From contig MNCI01003588.1 in assembly GCA_015680685.1 (NCBI GenBank), positions 836,884-900,883 on the forward strand: a stretch of DNA of 64,000 nt, in the 5' to 3' direction. The stretch comes from Gnetum montanum. Lineage: Eukaryota; Streptophyta; Gnetopsida; Gnetales; Gnetaceae. The position numbers and the translations under genes are program-made. A model generated the notes under the pieces. The model did not search any database. It was given only the letters and a program-made list of their open reading frames with translations, and had not been told where the DNA came from. Below are positions 13,340 to 26,127 of the stretch, in pieces. Each line of letters opens with the position of its first letter. The first letter of the stretch is position 1.

Positions 13340-14471
13340 CTAAGGTAAAACTAGAGGAGGAGGAGGAACTTCTTCATCATCATGATCACTAGGATCACTG
13401 CCATCACTTGGTGCTTACACCATAACAAAAAAATAAAAAATAAAAAGCAAAACATGAAAAAAATTTAATTAGTAACCAATAGAGCCAAAACATAACCACA
13501 AAATAATAAAAAAAGACAAAATATAAACTAGGCTAAGAAAATGTTAAAATAAAAGCTTAAGAATAAACCTATGGAGGTTTTGGTGCAAGGTCTTCTAGAG
13601 GAAATTTTAGAAAACTAGTCTCTAAATGATGAAAGATATGTTCTTCATTTATGTTTGCCCAATATACTTCCCCAAGGTTCACACTAGTCAAGATGTTCCT
13701 CCTTTCAATATTTGTCCATGCTGAAGACTATCATGAAAGGGTAGTAGTAGTTACTTCTCTTAAAGTGATATTAATATGAAGAGCAAGGGAATTAGACACT
13801 ACCAAAGAGCCTTCGAATAGCTTGAAGGCATCCTCTGCATTTATCCTTTAGAAAAACATCTTGAGCTTTCATCTCTTTATAGCCTCCTCCTATAACCACT
13901 TGTAGTAACTCTCTTTATCTACCTTGTACTTTTTCTTGTGATCCTTTTGTTTCCTGCCCCACTCAAGGACCCAAGCATATTAGTCCTACTAGTCTCTAAT
14001 CTCAAGAATCAACAAGTCCATCTAAATGTCCTTTTCGGTATTGCTTCTAGCTAGAGAAACCTTGCCATGGATGGCACTTCAATAGTGCACCACCTTAATC
14101 TTCTTAGTATGCAAGGAGTCTCTACTAGCTACATGAGCCTCTATAAACACCTTGCAATCTCTAAGATCCCTAATCTCATATTCTTGCTACTTTTTTTCTT
14201 TCTCCAATATAATAACTCTTTTCCATAGGAATTCATTGAAGTGTTGGCACTCCCACAAGGTCCTAGCACATGAGAGGGCACATTTAGTGATCCTCTCATA
14301 TAACCTTCATGGATCATTATTTACTTTAGGTGCTAGTGTAGGCAATTCATTAAGCTTAACATCACTCTTAGGATCTCATCCAACCTTGGACACTATAAAC
14401 AACATAACAAAAATATACACATAAAAATAGTAAATAACAAAAATAACCAAAAATACTTTAAACAACTAAAA
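13340..14471 (-). pseudogene. Element B: antisense gene (aORF), C-terminal exons only
   Basis: The stop TAG at 13340-13342 follows an acidic last exon (S-D-G-S-D-P-S-D-H-D-D-E-E-V-P-P-P-P-L-V-L-P). The exons at about 13560-14400 correspond to the coiled-coil-like part of C's gene (21.05-21.89 kb) and D's (39.35-40.1 kb). The gene is cut at 14471 by the LTR of C, in what corresponds to an intron in C. The missing upstream exons may be those now at 57715-60545 in inverted orientation. Confidence 0.7.
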
Positions 14472-15720
14472 TGAAGCACCACTAAGAAAATTCATGTTGC
14501 AACTTTTTGGCATTTTAAGCTTCACCATTAAACTTGAGGCTGCATTTTATTATAAAATTTAAGGCTTATAGTTCATAGGCTACAATCTTGCATATTTCAA
14601 CTTTTTGAGGCTAAAAATGCTTCATAAGTTATTATATCCTTACTTCCTAGGTGAAAAACATTATGTCACATCTATATTTGAACTTGGAAAGGCTGAAAAT
14701 GCCTTGGGAACTATCAAATTTATGGTTTTCATGGGTTTTATGTTGGTCATGGCCAAATCTATGTTGGAACCACCTGCACCTAGCGTTGGAATTATTGAGG
14801 CTAGCATGGTTTCCATGAGGCTAGCGTAGTTTCATGAATCCAACATAGTTTTCCAGGGCCAACATAGTTTTGGTAAAGCCAAAGTAGTTTTCAAATTCCA
14901 TTTACTTTTTATAGCACTTAGCATAGTTTTGATGGCCTTAGGGCATCAAAACCAACCATAACTAGAAAACTACACTAGAAATGATGGCTTGTCACACTTG
15001 AAAATTACATCAATCTATCAGCAATCATTGCAAAAATTTGTAGTTCCAAATCAACAATTGTATGGTTTATAAAAAAAAAATTGAACACATTGAATAAGTT
15101 CTTTAGTTTTCTAGTTCTTCAGCTCTTCAACTTTTGCAACCTTTGGAACTTGAACCTTTGGACATTTTTGAGACATTATGGAGCAAATTAGTAATTGGGT
15201 TAGCATTATAGACTCTCAACACATTTTCATAGTAACAAAAAGTCTAGCACATCATCCACCATTTTCACAACTAGCACAAAAAATCCAACCTAAGAACCAA
15301 CAAGGAGTTCTAGCAATCAAAGCTTTGAAGCATCTAGATTATGAGATTGATTACAGAACACAACTTGTTAGCTTCAATAGACATCAAGCTTCATTTGTGT
15401 AACTCCCTATGCATTTGGGCACATAATTTATACACATTTTGAAGTCTATACCTTCAATATTTTATTATTGCAATGAAGTTTATATTTCATATATTGTGCA
15501 AGTTTATTCTATGTTTAATTTTTGTGCTATCTCTTGGATCAAATCTGCATTTCCACTTAATTTTAATTAGATCATTTACACTTTCCAAGTCCCTGGATGA
15601 TTGACAAGACCATCCAGGATGCCTTGGATTCTCCTTCTCAAAGTCCCTTGAGATCTAAGGTTGAATTGTTTCCATCAGAGGTATTTAGGCTTTCTAGAAG
15701 TGAATTTTTCCAACGTAATA
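14472..15720 (+). repeat. Element C: 5' LTR
   Basis: It begins TGAAGCACC and ends ...AACGTAATA, six bases before the degraded primer site, in parallel with D's ...CGTTACA. It aligns with 56525 onward, 60719-61940 and 8460-9600. An internal run of short units around GCTAGCATAGTTTTC lies at about 14795-14945. Confidence 0.8.
14795..14945 (+). repeat. LTR minisatellite (about 20-bp units)
   Basis: Roughly six degenerate units near GCCARCATAGTTTTCCATG follow one another inside the C LTR. Equivalent arrays occur in the LTRs at about 56845-56960 and 61050-61170. Similar words recur in C's leader and in 26.7-28.6 kb. Confidence 0.65.
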
Positions 15721-15725
15721 GTTTC

Positions 15726-15742
15726 TCACACTAGAAGAAGGA
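15726..15742 (+). other. Element C: degraded primer-binding site
   Basis: TCACACTAGAAGAAGGA stands at the position of the motif in B and D, six bases from the LTR end. The initial TGG is mutated. Confidence 0.5.
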
Positions 15743-16420
15743 AATTTGCCCAAGTTCTTCACCGAATTTGATCTATCCTTTCAAAGCCAATTCTTGCAAC
15801 TTTAAACAGTTAAAACCCATAATAAAAATTTAACAATAAATCCAACACTGCTACCCATTTTCCTACAATTAAATACCTAACATATCAATTGTAGGTGGTT
15901 TGGGTGCTTCCAAAATTTTCATAGCAATTGTTGAACTTCCTAAAGCCAATGTAGTTTCTTGCAAAACTTGCCACTTTCCCTGGCTAAAAACTACCTTTGG
16001 GTTTTGCAAATGCCAATGTAAATTTGTCCCAATAACCCAAATCCTTATTGTGAAATTTTGGAAGAAAAGCTAATGGATTTCTTTCCAAGATTCTAATGCA
16101 TCTTTGGGAAAGTCAATGTTGCACTGTTACCTTTTGAAATTAGTGTACTTTTTCAGGGGGGGGGGGGGGGGGGGGGTTGGTATTCCCAACATAGTTTTGG
16201 TAGAAAAAAATCATGTATTACTTACCCTCCAGCATAGTTCTTGCTAGTAGAGCCAACATAGTTAATTTTTCCAATCTTAAAATTGCCATATTTTACTAAG
16301 TGTAGTGCATACCACTATCATTGCAACCCAAACAACCATTTTTACAATCACAACTATTTATACATTGGGCAATTTCACTTATTAGAATTTTGAGTTTAAA
16401 CCCAAATCAAATTACTAAAA
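15743..16420 (+). repeat. Element C: leader with dispersed motif and G21 tract
   Basis: This untranslated leader has several words near CCAACATAGTTTT (about 15949, 16185, 16228, 16252). An uninterrupted run of 21 G lies at 16156-16176. No open frame is convincing before the gag start at 16421. Confidence 0.6.
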
Positions 16421-18831
16421 ATGCCTTTAAGCAAACCAACTATACTACCCATCAACTTGACAACCATTACACCCAATCAAGATGCTATGAGAGTCTATGA
16501 TCCAAAGGATCTAGCTATAGGTGAGCATAGACAATCACTCAAATACAGGGGTAAAAGCCTAGAATTTTCTATCATAGATGTAAATTATTATAACTTTATA
16601 TGTTCTAAGATCCAAGCTGGCCTAGTCATTCCATGCACGGAATCTAAGTCCAAGCATGAGTTTGAGCTAATTCATAGGAATGGAAAAGAATACATTTCTT
16701 CCCCTAATGATAAAATTCCATTTCTTGAAATACACACACATGTATACTAGCCCAACTCATTGATATGGATCATTTGAGTGATGAGGTTGATTTGGAAAGC
16801 CAACATAAGGAATAGGATGAGTTCGAGGTTGAACCCAAACTCAATAATTTCATTAGAAGCCTATTCCAAAAATTGGCTCCCCAAGCCACCACACCTAGTT
16901 TGGCTTCCCTTTACTCTTCTTTAGGGTAGGTCCCTTAACCATCTTCTCTTATTTATCCCACTATATTTAGGCTAACATCCATCATAGCGGCCCACCAGGC
17001 ACAATGTATGTTCCAATCGACTTCCCTTACCTCAATGTCTTTTTCCATGTAGCCTTGATCTACACAGTCATCACCTATGGTATTTGCCACAACACATCCC
17101 TTCTTTATCTTAATGGGCCCTTTAGTGAAACCTTAGGCAACTTAGGTGTCTCACATCTCATTGCCCCTTTTTGTTCCTTAACTTCTTGCTCCAACATTGT
17201 TCTCATTATTCGGTCCCCCTACAATCATGATAACACAACATCTTCCATCCTTGACCCAATCCATCATGAGGCCAAAGGTCTCTCAACTTACTTCACAATC
17301 ATTCATTCAAATCCCAAAAATTACCAGAATTCCTCAAGGCTTGGATTAGATCTTCCAAATGATCCAAGACCTTACGAAAGAGTTATCTAAGTTTGAGGCT
17401 TTAGCTACATAGACAATTAAGGTATTTGATTTTTATTATGATGATCCTATCAATCCTACTATCCCAAAAATAGCTCATCCCATAGGCATGCCCATATCCC
17501 AATTTACCAAGTACAATGGTGAGGTTAATCCCAATGCTTACCTCATCATCTTCCACTCTAAGTACCTATTGCTATAAACTTGGCCTCATACCATAAAGAG
17601 AATATTCTTTAGGTATCTTATAGGGAAGGCCTTATATTGGTACCACGTATTACCTTGAGGGTTTATAGTATTACTTTAAACCATTTCAAAATTTGTGAAC
17701 CATTTCAAGTACAACTTGAAACCATATACCACCATGGACCAATTGATGAAAATCAAATAGGAGCCCCTTGAACCTGTTCAAAAATTCATCCAAAGGTGGA
17801 ATGCTCTACTAAACGAGATTTTCAAAACCATAGTCAAAATCTACCTTTTTCCCATATTCAAGGGGATGGTTAATGACTTCATCAAGTCTAAACTTTATTA
17901 CCTAGACCCACAGTCACTTTGTCAAGCCTTCTCATGGACTAACATAGAAAATGTTGTTGAGACTAGTCATGATCCCACATACATGGCATATGAAAACCAA
18001 TACACACTAAAGGATAAAGAGAAGAGAAGGCAAAACCATGTAGTCATGGCCATGATGGCCAAAGATAATAAAACCTCATAGGATCCCTAGTCAACCCAAG
18101 GCCCCTACCATAAACAATCAACCATCAACATCAAGAACATCTACATCAAATAGCACAAGGTCTAACTTTTAGAGGAAAGATCATTCAAGGTATACCAAAT
18201 TGCTCCTAAAAACATCTAAACTCCTTGACCAATTGCTTAAGAGTGGTCAAATTCAATATAAGTAGATGATTAAGAATGCCTAAAAGAGGCATGATTGATT
18301 ATGTGAAATTACAAAGGATCCCACTCTTACAACCAAGAATGACTTGCCTATACCTAAATATTTCAAACTTGATCATTTCTACCATTATCATCAACTACCA
18401 GGTCATGATACCAAATTTTTCCTAGCCTTGAAGGATAACCTATAAAAGATGATAGAAAATAGAGAGTTAATTCTTGGCACCTCTAACCTGGTTAGGCCAC
18501 AAAACTAGTCAATGTAGTTTTACAAAGACCTGTTGAATGCAAACAATATCCCTTACACCATAGTTACATTCAATGTAAGTAAAAATTCAAGACCTGTGCA
18601 AGAGTTGTTTATGATATGGATACCTCCTTACAATGAAAGGGACCCTTCAAATTCATCTAGTTCAAGGATTCCTTTTGTTGTAAGGATACTAGCACCAGCA
18701 TCTCCCAGAGAACCCTTTGTAATTAGAGTGCCCCCTCCTACTACAACCAAACCTAAAACTATAATTAAACGATGTCCTCCTATGGAAGGTAATGTAATAA
18801 CTTCAACAACAAAAAATAATTGAGTAAACAA
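16421..18831 (+). pseudogene. Element C: gag (Tat type)
   Basis: This is a decayed structural protein gene. The N-terminal block 16421-16750 (109 codons open) carries V-Y-D-P-K-D-L and Y-N-F-I-C-S-K-I-Q-A, corresponding to D's N-F-L-Y-A-K-L. The core at about 17420-18080 reads D-D-P-I-N-P, Q-F-T-K-Y-N-G-E, G-K-A-L-Y-W-Y, F-I-Q-R-W-N-A-L-L-N-E and D-F-I-K-S-K-L-Y-Y-L. That order is the retrotransposon gag domain seen intact in D at 48.3-48.8 kb. The knuckle-like block F-Y-H-Y-H-Q-L-P-G-H-D-T is at about 18380. The following 18533-18823 is a proline-rich linker. Many stops are TAG, for example K-I-K-stop-E-P at about 17758. Confidence 0.85.
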
Positions 18832-20035
18832 TACAAGATGTCTACATTGAAGCCTAAAATCAAAGACAACAAGTAGGCCAAGGCATGGAAGGAGGTGGAC
18901 CCATTGAAGTCCACTCCCATCTCATCCATCCTCATGAGCTCTAATGCTTAGGATGCTTCAACAAATTAACCAAGGAAGGATCCCAAGCCATAAGAGAAAG
19001 GGAAAGAGGCCAAACCACAATAACTAAAACATGAAGTTTACATCTTGGGGCGCATGGAGGAAGTCAAAATCAACAAGAATGAGAAACCAGTAGCCAATGA
19101 CAAAGACTTCCTCAATGCTATGAAATAGGTGAAATAGTGTTTGAAACAAAAGAACATCTCTTTAAGCCTGTATGACCTGGTAATAATTTCTTCCACTCAC
19201 TTTGAAGCCCTAGTAAAAATGTTAACTTCAATTCCCACTAGTAAGGACATCCTTGCTAGTGAAGAGTACATCCATGCAATCATGGTTTCACCATTACCTA
19301 GGTAAAAAAAAAGATGTCAATTGTACTAGTATTCTATGATAGCAAGGTCAAAATCAATCCCTAGGATGATGAGACAACAAGGGATCCTATATTCATAACA
19401 ATAAAGGTTGGGTATTATAAGGTTCACAAGGTACACGTTGACAATGGGGTAGCCACCAATGTCATACCTTACACCATTGTTAAATGGTTAGGCCTAGTAG
19501 AGTACATGCAAAATACTTCTACATCTACTCTCAAATCCTTTAATAGATCATGAGTTGTAGTCAAAGGCTTGATCTCCTTGGAATTTGTAGTAGGGAAACA
19601 ATTTCCCATAACAATCAATTTCTTGGTGGTGGAAGAGATACCAAGATTTAATCTCATCTTAGGAAGACCTTGGCTAGCTCAATTACAAGTAGTTTCCTCC
19701 CCCATCTATCAAGAAATTTACATACCTTAGGAGGAAGGTGAGATTATTATTCATGGTGATAGTATTGTTCCCTTGGCAGTAAACAATGTGAATGTGGAGC
19801 AAGGGTATAAAGTAGAGTTTTAGGAAGAAACTCCTGCTATCACAACTAAAGTCAAAGAGCTTAAGAGAGTGGACTAGGCCAAAACTGAGAATAACAAGAT
19901 CTTAGATACCCTATGGGAAGAACTCCCTTTTAGTGTGATAATTAAGAAAAATGAAAAGTACAAAATCATGCAATGCATACCTTATACTTTTCCTAATCTT
20001 TCTAAGATTAGGACACAATTGCATGATTCAGTATA
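18832..20035 (+). pseudogene. Element C: protease and end of first pol exon
   Basis: Aspartic protease remnant. The linker with V-K-I-N-K-N-E-K precedes V-H-V-D-N-G-V-A-T-N-V-I-P at about 19432, then the flap-side block ending in N-L-I-L-G-R-P-W-L-A at about 19650. Downstream, L-W-E-E-L-P-F-S (19912) and L-S-K-I-R-T-Q-L-H-D-S lead to TCA followed by GTATAC at about 20028. This corresponds to the D exon end (I-R-K-Q-L then GTAAAC at 46020) and marks the likely splice donor. The catalytic D-S/T-G reads D-N-G. Frame breaks make it a pseudogene. Confidence 0.75.
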
Positions 20036-20852
20036 CTCCCTACTCACCCTTGTAATAATAACTACATGGATTTATCTTTTATTTTGTAGCCTAGTTTGGA
20101 CCTATGTTTGCACATATCATTTTTCTTAACCATGTTTTTCCTTGTTTAGCTTTTTTTTGCATATAGTATATAACTTACTATTACTTATAGTTTGTCATTT
20201 TCTAAACTTTCTTTTAGAAAAACATAAAAAAGACATAAAATTTTTTAAACTAAAAAAATCCATAAAAATTTTAAAAAATAAAACTTATAAATTTTTTTTA
20301 CCATGGCCCATGATTGCCTAAAATTGGCAAAACTATAGCCCACTATGGCCTAAAGCTGGTAATGCATGGCCTACCAAGGCCTAAAACTAGTGGCTTGCTA
20401 AGGCCTTAAATTGGTGATACTATTGTAACCTATTCCTTCTTTATTTTCATTATAGCCATTATACCTTAGTTTACCTTTTATTTGTTGAGTTGATTTACAT
20501 TTTAATTTACCAATTATTGGCTTATAATAATATGTTTTAACCAACCTAGCCCAAGAACATGAAACAAAACATAGAATACAAAAAATCAATAATAATAATA
20601 ATAATAATAACCAAAATGTTCATAATCCACAACCATAGTCACAGAGTGTGACAAAAGTTTAATCAACAATAGCATATAATATAAATAAAAGTCTAATAGT
20701 CATAGCTATAGTGTGTTGTAGTAAAATGAATAAAAATAAATAGTCTCATAGCAACCAATGACTAGAAATAGCCAATAAACATGAAATTCAATAACCATAA
20801 CATCATGAAATCAACAAAAGGAATAACCAAAGGCATAATGAAACTAGTGGGA

Positions 20853-23800
20853 CTAAGGTACAACTAGAGGAAGAGGAGGAGGAGCATCGACATTATCACC
20901 ATTGGGGTTAATGTTATCACTTAGTGCTTGCATCAATCACAACAACAAGGGTTCAATCAATAATAAACATAACTAGAAAGCAAGCTATAAATAGAAGTTA
21001 ACTAAAATATACTAAAATAACGAAATTAATTAAAAAAGAAAACAAACCTGGAAATATTTAGGTGCAATATCTTCTACAGGGAAGTTTCAAAGACCAACCC
21101 CTAGATGATGGAGAATCTAATCTTTCTTCATGTTGGCTCAATTGACTTTCCCAAAATCACCATCTCTCAAGATATTTGTCTTCTCAAGATCATTCCATGA
21201 GGGTGGATCTTATGAAAGCGTAGTAGTGGTTTCTTCCCTTGAAGTGGTGGTGATTTGAAGAGAAAAGGAATTGGAAAGTACTAGAGAACCTTCCAACAAC
21301 TTGAAGGTCTTCAATGCATTGATTCCCTTCACAAGCATCTCCAACTTGCACTTCCCTATAGACTTCTCTTGTAACCACTTTAACTAACTCTTCCGTTCAG
21401 CCTCATATTTATTTTTGTATTCCTTTTATGCCCTGTACCACTCAAGGATCCAAGCATAATAGTTCCTCCACTCCTTGGCTTTGCACACCAACAAATCCAT
21501 CTATAACTTCTACTCTATAAGGCTCCTATTAAGAGCAAACTTTCTCTGGATGGTGTTCCAATTCTATGATCATTCTATTTTCTTAGTTCACAATGAGTCT
21601 CTATTAGCCATCTAAGCTTCTACAAAATCCTCATAATCTCTAAGGTCTCTGATCTCCTTTGCTTGTTTCTTGGTTTCCTTTTCCAATGCCACAACTCATT
21701 CCCAAAGGAATTATTTGAAACATTGGATATCCCAAAAAGTCCTAGCACATGAGAGTGCATATTTGGTGGCAAACTCATATAACCTTCATGGAACATTCTT
21801 CACCTTAGGTGGCAATGTGGGCAACTCATCAATCTCAATGGCACAGTTGGAACCCCATCCAACCTTGGACTCTAGAAACAATATAACAAAATATACATAA
21901 AAAATAATAAATAAAAAAATAATCAAAAATCACTTTTAAAAACTAAAATCATAAGACCATAAAACTTAAAATATCATGAAACTGAAAAAAAATGACAAGG
22001 ACACATAAACAACAAAATAGATTAGACAAAGTATGCTAGAGGTCTTACCAACATTAAGAGCAACATATTGTAACTAATCAATCATGTTTTCAGCCATGCC
22101 ACTTAGAAACTCAATTTTGTTAGAAAATTTCATCCATGGTTTCATTCGGAATGTAGAGGTTCGACACTACACTTAGTATAAGCATCAACTAAGGATCAAA
22201 ACTAGATTCTAACATGAAACTACAATGTATAACACATGAAACAAAATTCATAAGTACCTGAATGACCATTTTTGATGATTATAGGAGGTTCACCAAACTA
22301 TGAATCCTCAAATATAGCATAAAAGACATCCAATGTGGTGTTGGATAGCCATTCATCATCATGTAGTTGTAGTGCCTCCTCCTCTAGACATTTCTTTTCC
22401 ACCTTTGCTGCCACCGTGTGTGCTACATGTTCTTGTTTCTTACCAACAAGAATAGTGAAGACAAAACATAAAATGAGTTAACATATTTTGTTTAAAATAA
22501 AGTGATAGCATAACCATGTAACATAAAACATAGATGGAAAATACATTAAATAAAAAAAATGAAAATAAAGCATACCTATAATCACATGCTATGCCTGGCT
22601 AAGTCTAAGGTAAAGCTTCTTCTTCAAAGGCTTCTCAACAACTGGTTTTATCTCCTCAACCATAGGCCTCTTCAACTTTACTCTAGTTGCATTGTCAGCA
22701 TCACGTAACACCTTGACCTTCTTAGCATTCATGCAAGTAACTTGGGGTTTTACCCCCATGATGTTAGGGGAAGGACAACATACACAACTAAAATGCTTAG
22801 TGGTAATAGACAGTGATTCCCCAACATCCTCCACTAGTGGGCTTTGAACCTACATGGTTAGAATAATTTGTTTCATCCAAGGTTTAGATAATTAGGATGG
22901 ATCATGAATTATCCATCTTCCATAATTCTTCACCACCAAGAACTCCACCAACCTCCTTAGATATGCTGAAAAAAAATCCAAAATGCATATGGCATAATGT
23001 ATCAAGGTTGTTTTGGAGTTTTAGGATCTCCTCTCATTATCCAAAATCCAAGTAAGAAACCCAGTTGAATTGACCATCCTCAATGAGGGCCTTCTTCATG
23101 GTCCATACTATTTGAATTCCTAGGGCCTTCTTCATAGTCCATACTATTTGAATTCCTAGGGCCTTCTTCTATGATAACAATATGGGGAACACCTAGGATC
23201 GGAAAAATGAATACATTTCGTTAACCCCTATGACCTAGCATTGGTCTAGGGGCAATCCAATATGACCACAAATAGTGTTTAGTCATTCTCCCACCTCCTT
23301 TCTATGACTCACCTCTTTCCCTATTTTTTTGATAGCCTTCATGCCCTCACAAGGGATGCTAAAGAGGTCACTGAAGGTAGATTCATTAATGGTGAAAGTG
23401 ACAAGCACACAGTGAACATGAGTGATGAACTTCTTGACTCCTTTGTCAAGGGAGTCAATAACATACATCATCTTTGGAGTAAGTATGGTTGGGCTAGGAT
23501 TCATAAATAAATCAAGCAAACCTACACTATAAATCCTTGCTTGGATGTCCCTAGGTGCTTGGCTAACCAACCAATGCTATGTTGAATGCACCTCACCAAA
23601 CTTGAGGATAAGTGTTTCCTCCACACATCCTGAAGTGATCACAGAAATGGTGGATGTTGGTGCAACCCCTACAACACAATGAAAATCACTCATTAGCTTT
23701 AACATAGGCACACCATACAAAACCAAAAATTTATAACAAACATAACAAATTAAAGAAAACTTGTAGCCACACCGATAAACCCAGTTATACAATTAAAGCC

Positions 23801-26127
23801 TAGATAACCAAAAAACTACACAACTAGAAAATGTTGACATTATATAAAAAATAAAATAAATAAATAAATATTCCAACTTTTCTTACTTGATAAAGGCAAT
23901 GTGGGAACCCTAAGAGATATATGTGTTTGTGTGCTGAAATCTATGAGACCCCATCAACTATGAGCCATCTTGTTAGCTAAGCACTTGCGATAGGCTTGAG
24001 AGTAGTGTGAGGAATACCTGCTAAAGTAATCCTTTAGTTGTTCCTTCACTGTGAGCCTCACTACTTGGCTTTTGTCAAAGACCTCCAATGTTGCATGGGC
24101 CAAGGGTAAGATTTGATCACTCTTTATCAATCCTTGATGATCTACCCTATAGACACAAGCATTTAAACCCAAACAAAAATTGTTAAACCCAAGTTGCCCA
24201 TTGAAAATAATAAATAGACCAAAAAACTTAGAATTACACTTATGCTTCGAAATGGTAGAAAGTACCAAGAGGGTTTTGAAATAAGGTGTGGACATGATGG
24301 CATATCATGAATGTATTATTGGCATTGTACTAAATAAACTGAGTATCCTAAACTTTGGATAACTTATGTGTGTTTGTGGTGTACATGACATCATAATGGT
24401 CACCTTCCACATGAGTGTTAGGGTCATCAACTATGAACTTGATGATAAGGGTGGTAGAATGAGGTAGTAGGGTCTTTGCAATGGTAGTTTTAGTATCTAA
24501 TGTCAAGTGTGATCATAACATTATAGTAAAGCTCTAAAGCAAAAATGCTAAGAACTCCTTAGCCCCTAACCTAAACCAATTGGAATCATAATCCAAGACC
24601 ATGTTAGGAGGTGGAGTGTTAAGCCCTAGTATATGGATGTAGCATAAAATCCCAACCAACTCAATAATCACCTGGATAAGCTTCAAGAAGACCTTGCACA
24701 ACCCAAAGATGACCATTACAACCATGTATGACCATAACAAAAATTTGACTATTAAACAAAAATTATAAGAAAGATTTCAACATTTTCATATAAAACCAAA
24801 CAACTAAACTTACAAATTTCAACCATAAAAAAACAAAGCAAAATTTAACAAAAAATTAAGAAAAAACCAAATAGCCCATTAATACCAATGGTAGTCTCAT
24901 AGTGGAAATACCCATAAAAGTTATAGATATTTTATGTAAAAAAAATTTTAACTATGAGAACTAACTTATACTAAAATTTAATCCACAAAAATATTATAAA
25001 ATTCCAACATGAATTTGATGAGACTTTGACTAGGAATCCTAGTTTATGGTGAAACAGCTATAGTAAAACTTTAGGAAAGCAAGATAAAAATTCTTAAAAA
25101 TTCAAAAGGCTATTGGCAATCAACACACAACATGTGAATAATCATTAGGGGCCCAAACCATGCATAGTAAAATCACAAAATTGTACCAACACTACTTGCA
25201 TAGCTTGGAAGGTTTGTAGTTTCAACAATTGAAATTGAAACTATATAGGGAAATTTACATGAATAAAAATGATAAAATTTTACTAAAAAAAATTTTCTAA
25301 GTCTAGGAATTGTAGATACACAAAATTTAACAAATATTTAACATCAACACTACAATTTTATACATAAAAAGATTCACATGACAACCCAGATCCATTTTGA
25401 AATTTTGAGGAAAACCCAATTTGCAAGAAAGCGGCTATAGTAAAAGCCCTTGAAAAAATATGAATATTTCTTTTAAATTCAAAAATGATACCAAAAACTC
25501 CCAAAAAATCCTAAGGATCCCCAAGAATTTTGGAAGGTAGTAGAAAAAATTATTCTAAGTGTCAACATTACTAGTTTTAGAGGGGTAAAAACAATAAAAG
25601 ACCAACAAAATCACTGCGCACTAACTTACGAAAAAATTCATAAAAAATTAACCCTATGTTATAAATTAGTAATTTAATCACCAATTCAATTCTTAAGTAA
25701 TGAATAATGATTCCATGGCTTTTAAAACCAAAAATTTCATTCCAATTTCTTATAAACAACTTAGGAAGTGGAGCTTGTTTTTCAAAAAAGAAAAAAAACA
25801 ATGAAAATGAATAGAACAAGGCAAAATAAAAAATTTCAAAACTTGGTATGATCAAATCCTAAGGTAGGAAAAACACTATAAAAACTTGGCCACAATCCAA
25901 ATCTATCATCTAAATCATTCAAAATAAATATTCATTCAACCTACAAGCCTAGCCAACACAAAATGCCTAGGTTCTAGGCTAGAAATTCATTAAAATAGCT
26001 ACTTGGCAAGCATGGTTGATGAGCCCTCTACAAGAAGAGGCCATGGATGATTATAGGTTCCTTTGGTAGCAGCATCTACATCCTTCAAAGTTGACTTTTT
26101 TCTTGGTGATGCTCCTCTGTTTGACAT
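20853..26127 (-). pseudogene. Element C: antisense gene (aORF), full span
   Basis: This multi-exon gene runs opposite to C's gag-pol. It starts at ATG 26127 (M-S-N-R-G-A-S-P-R-K-K-S). Later exons are at about 24780-24290 (L-I-Q-V-I-I-E-L-V-G-I-L-C, compare I-L-I-V-L-D-I-M-E-V-L-C-C in D), 24290-23900 (L-K-D-Y-F-S-R-Y, compare Y-A-N-F-F-S-R-Y in D) and 23570-23283 (G-L-L-D-L-F, then F-S-D-L-F-S-I-P). Further exons are at about 23160-22590 (P-S-P-N-I-M-G-V and K-R-P-M-V-E-E) and 22440-21050 (long helical part with W-x3-L-Q-E-K). The acidic tail ends in P-P-P-L-P-L-V-V-P before TAG at 20853-20855. Function unknown. A 36-bp tandem duplication at 23089-23160 and several stops show decay. The order and the introns match D over the whole gene. 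Confidence 0.75.
23089..23160. repeat. 36-bp tandem duplication in C aORF
   Basis: Two copies of a 36-base unit around GGGCCTTCTTCAT, differing at one or two bases, lie in an exon of the antisense gene. In frame they repeat K-A-L-G-I-Q-I-V-W-T-M-K, so the reading frame is kept. Confidence 0.8.

Noticed and set aside
17004-17390. 128-codon plus-strand open frame in C gag spacer
   Set aside because: It is an out-of-frame reading of the gag Pro/Ser-rich spacer; the gag core in another frame aligns with D and B, this one does not.
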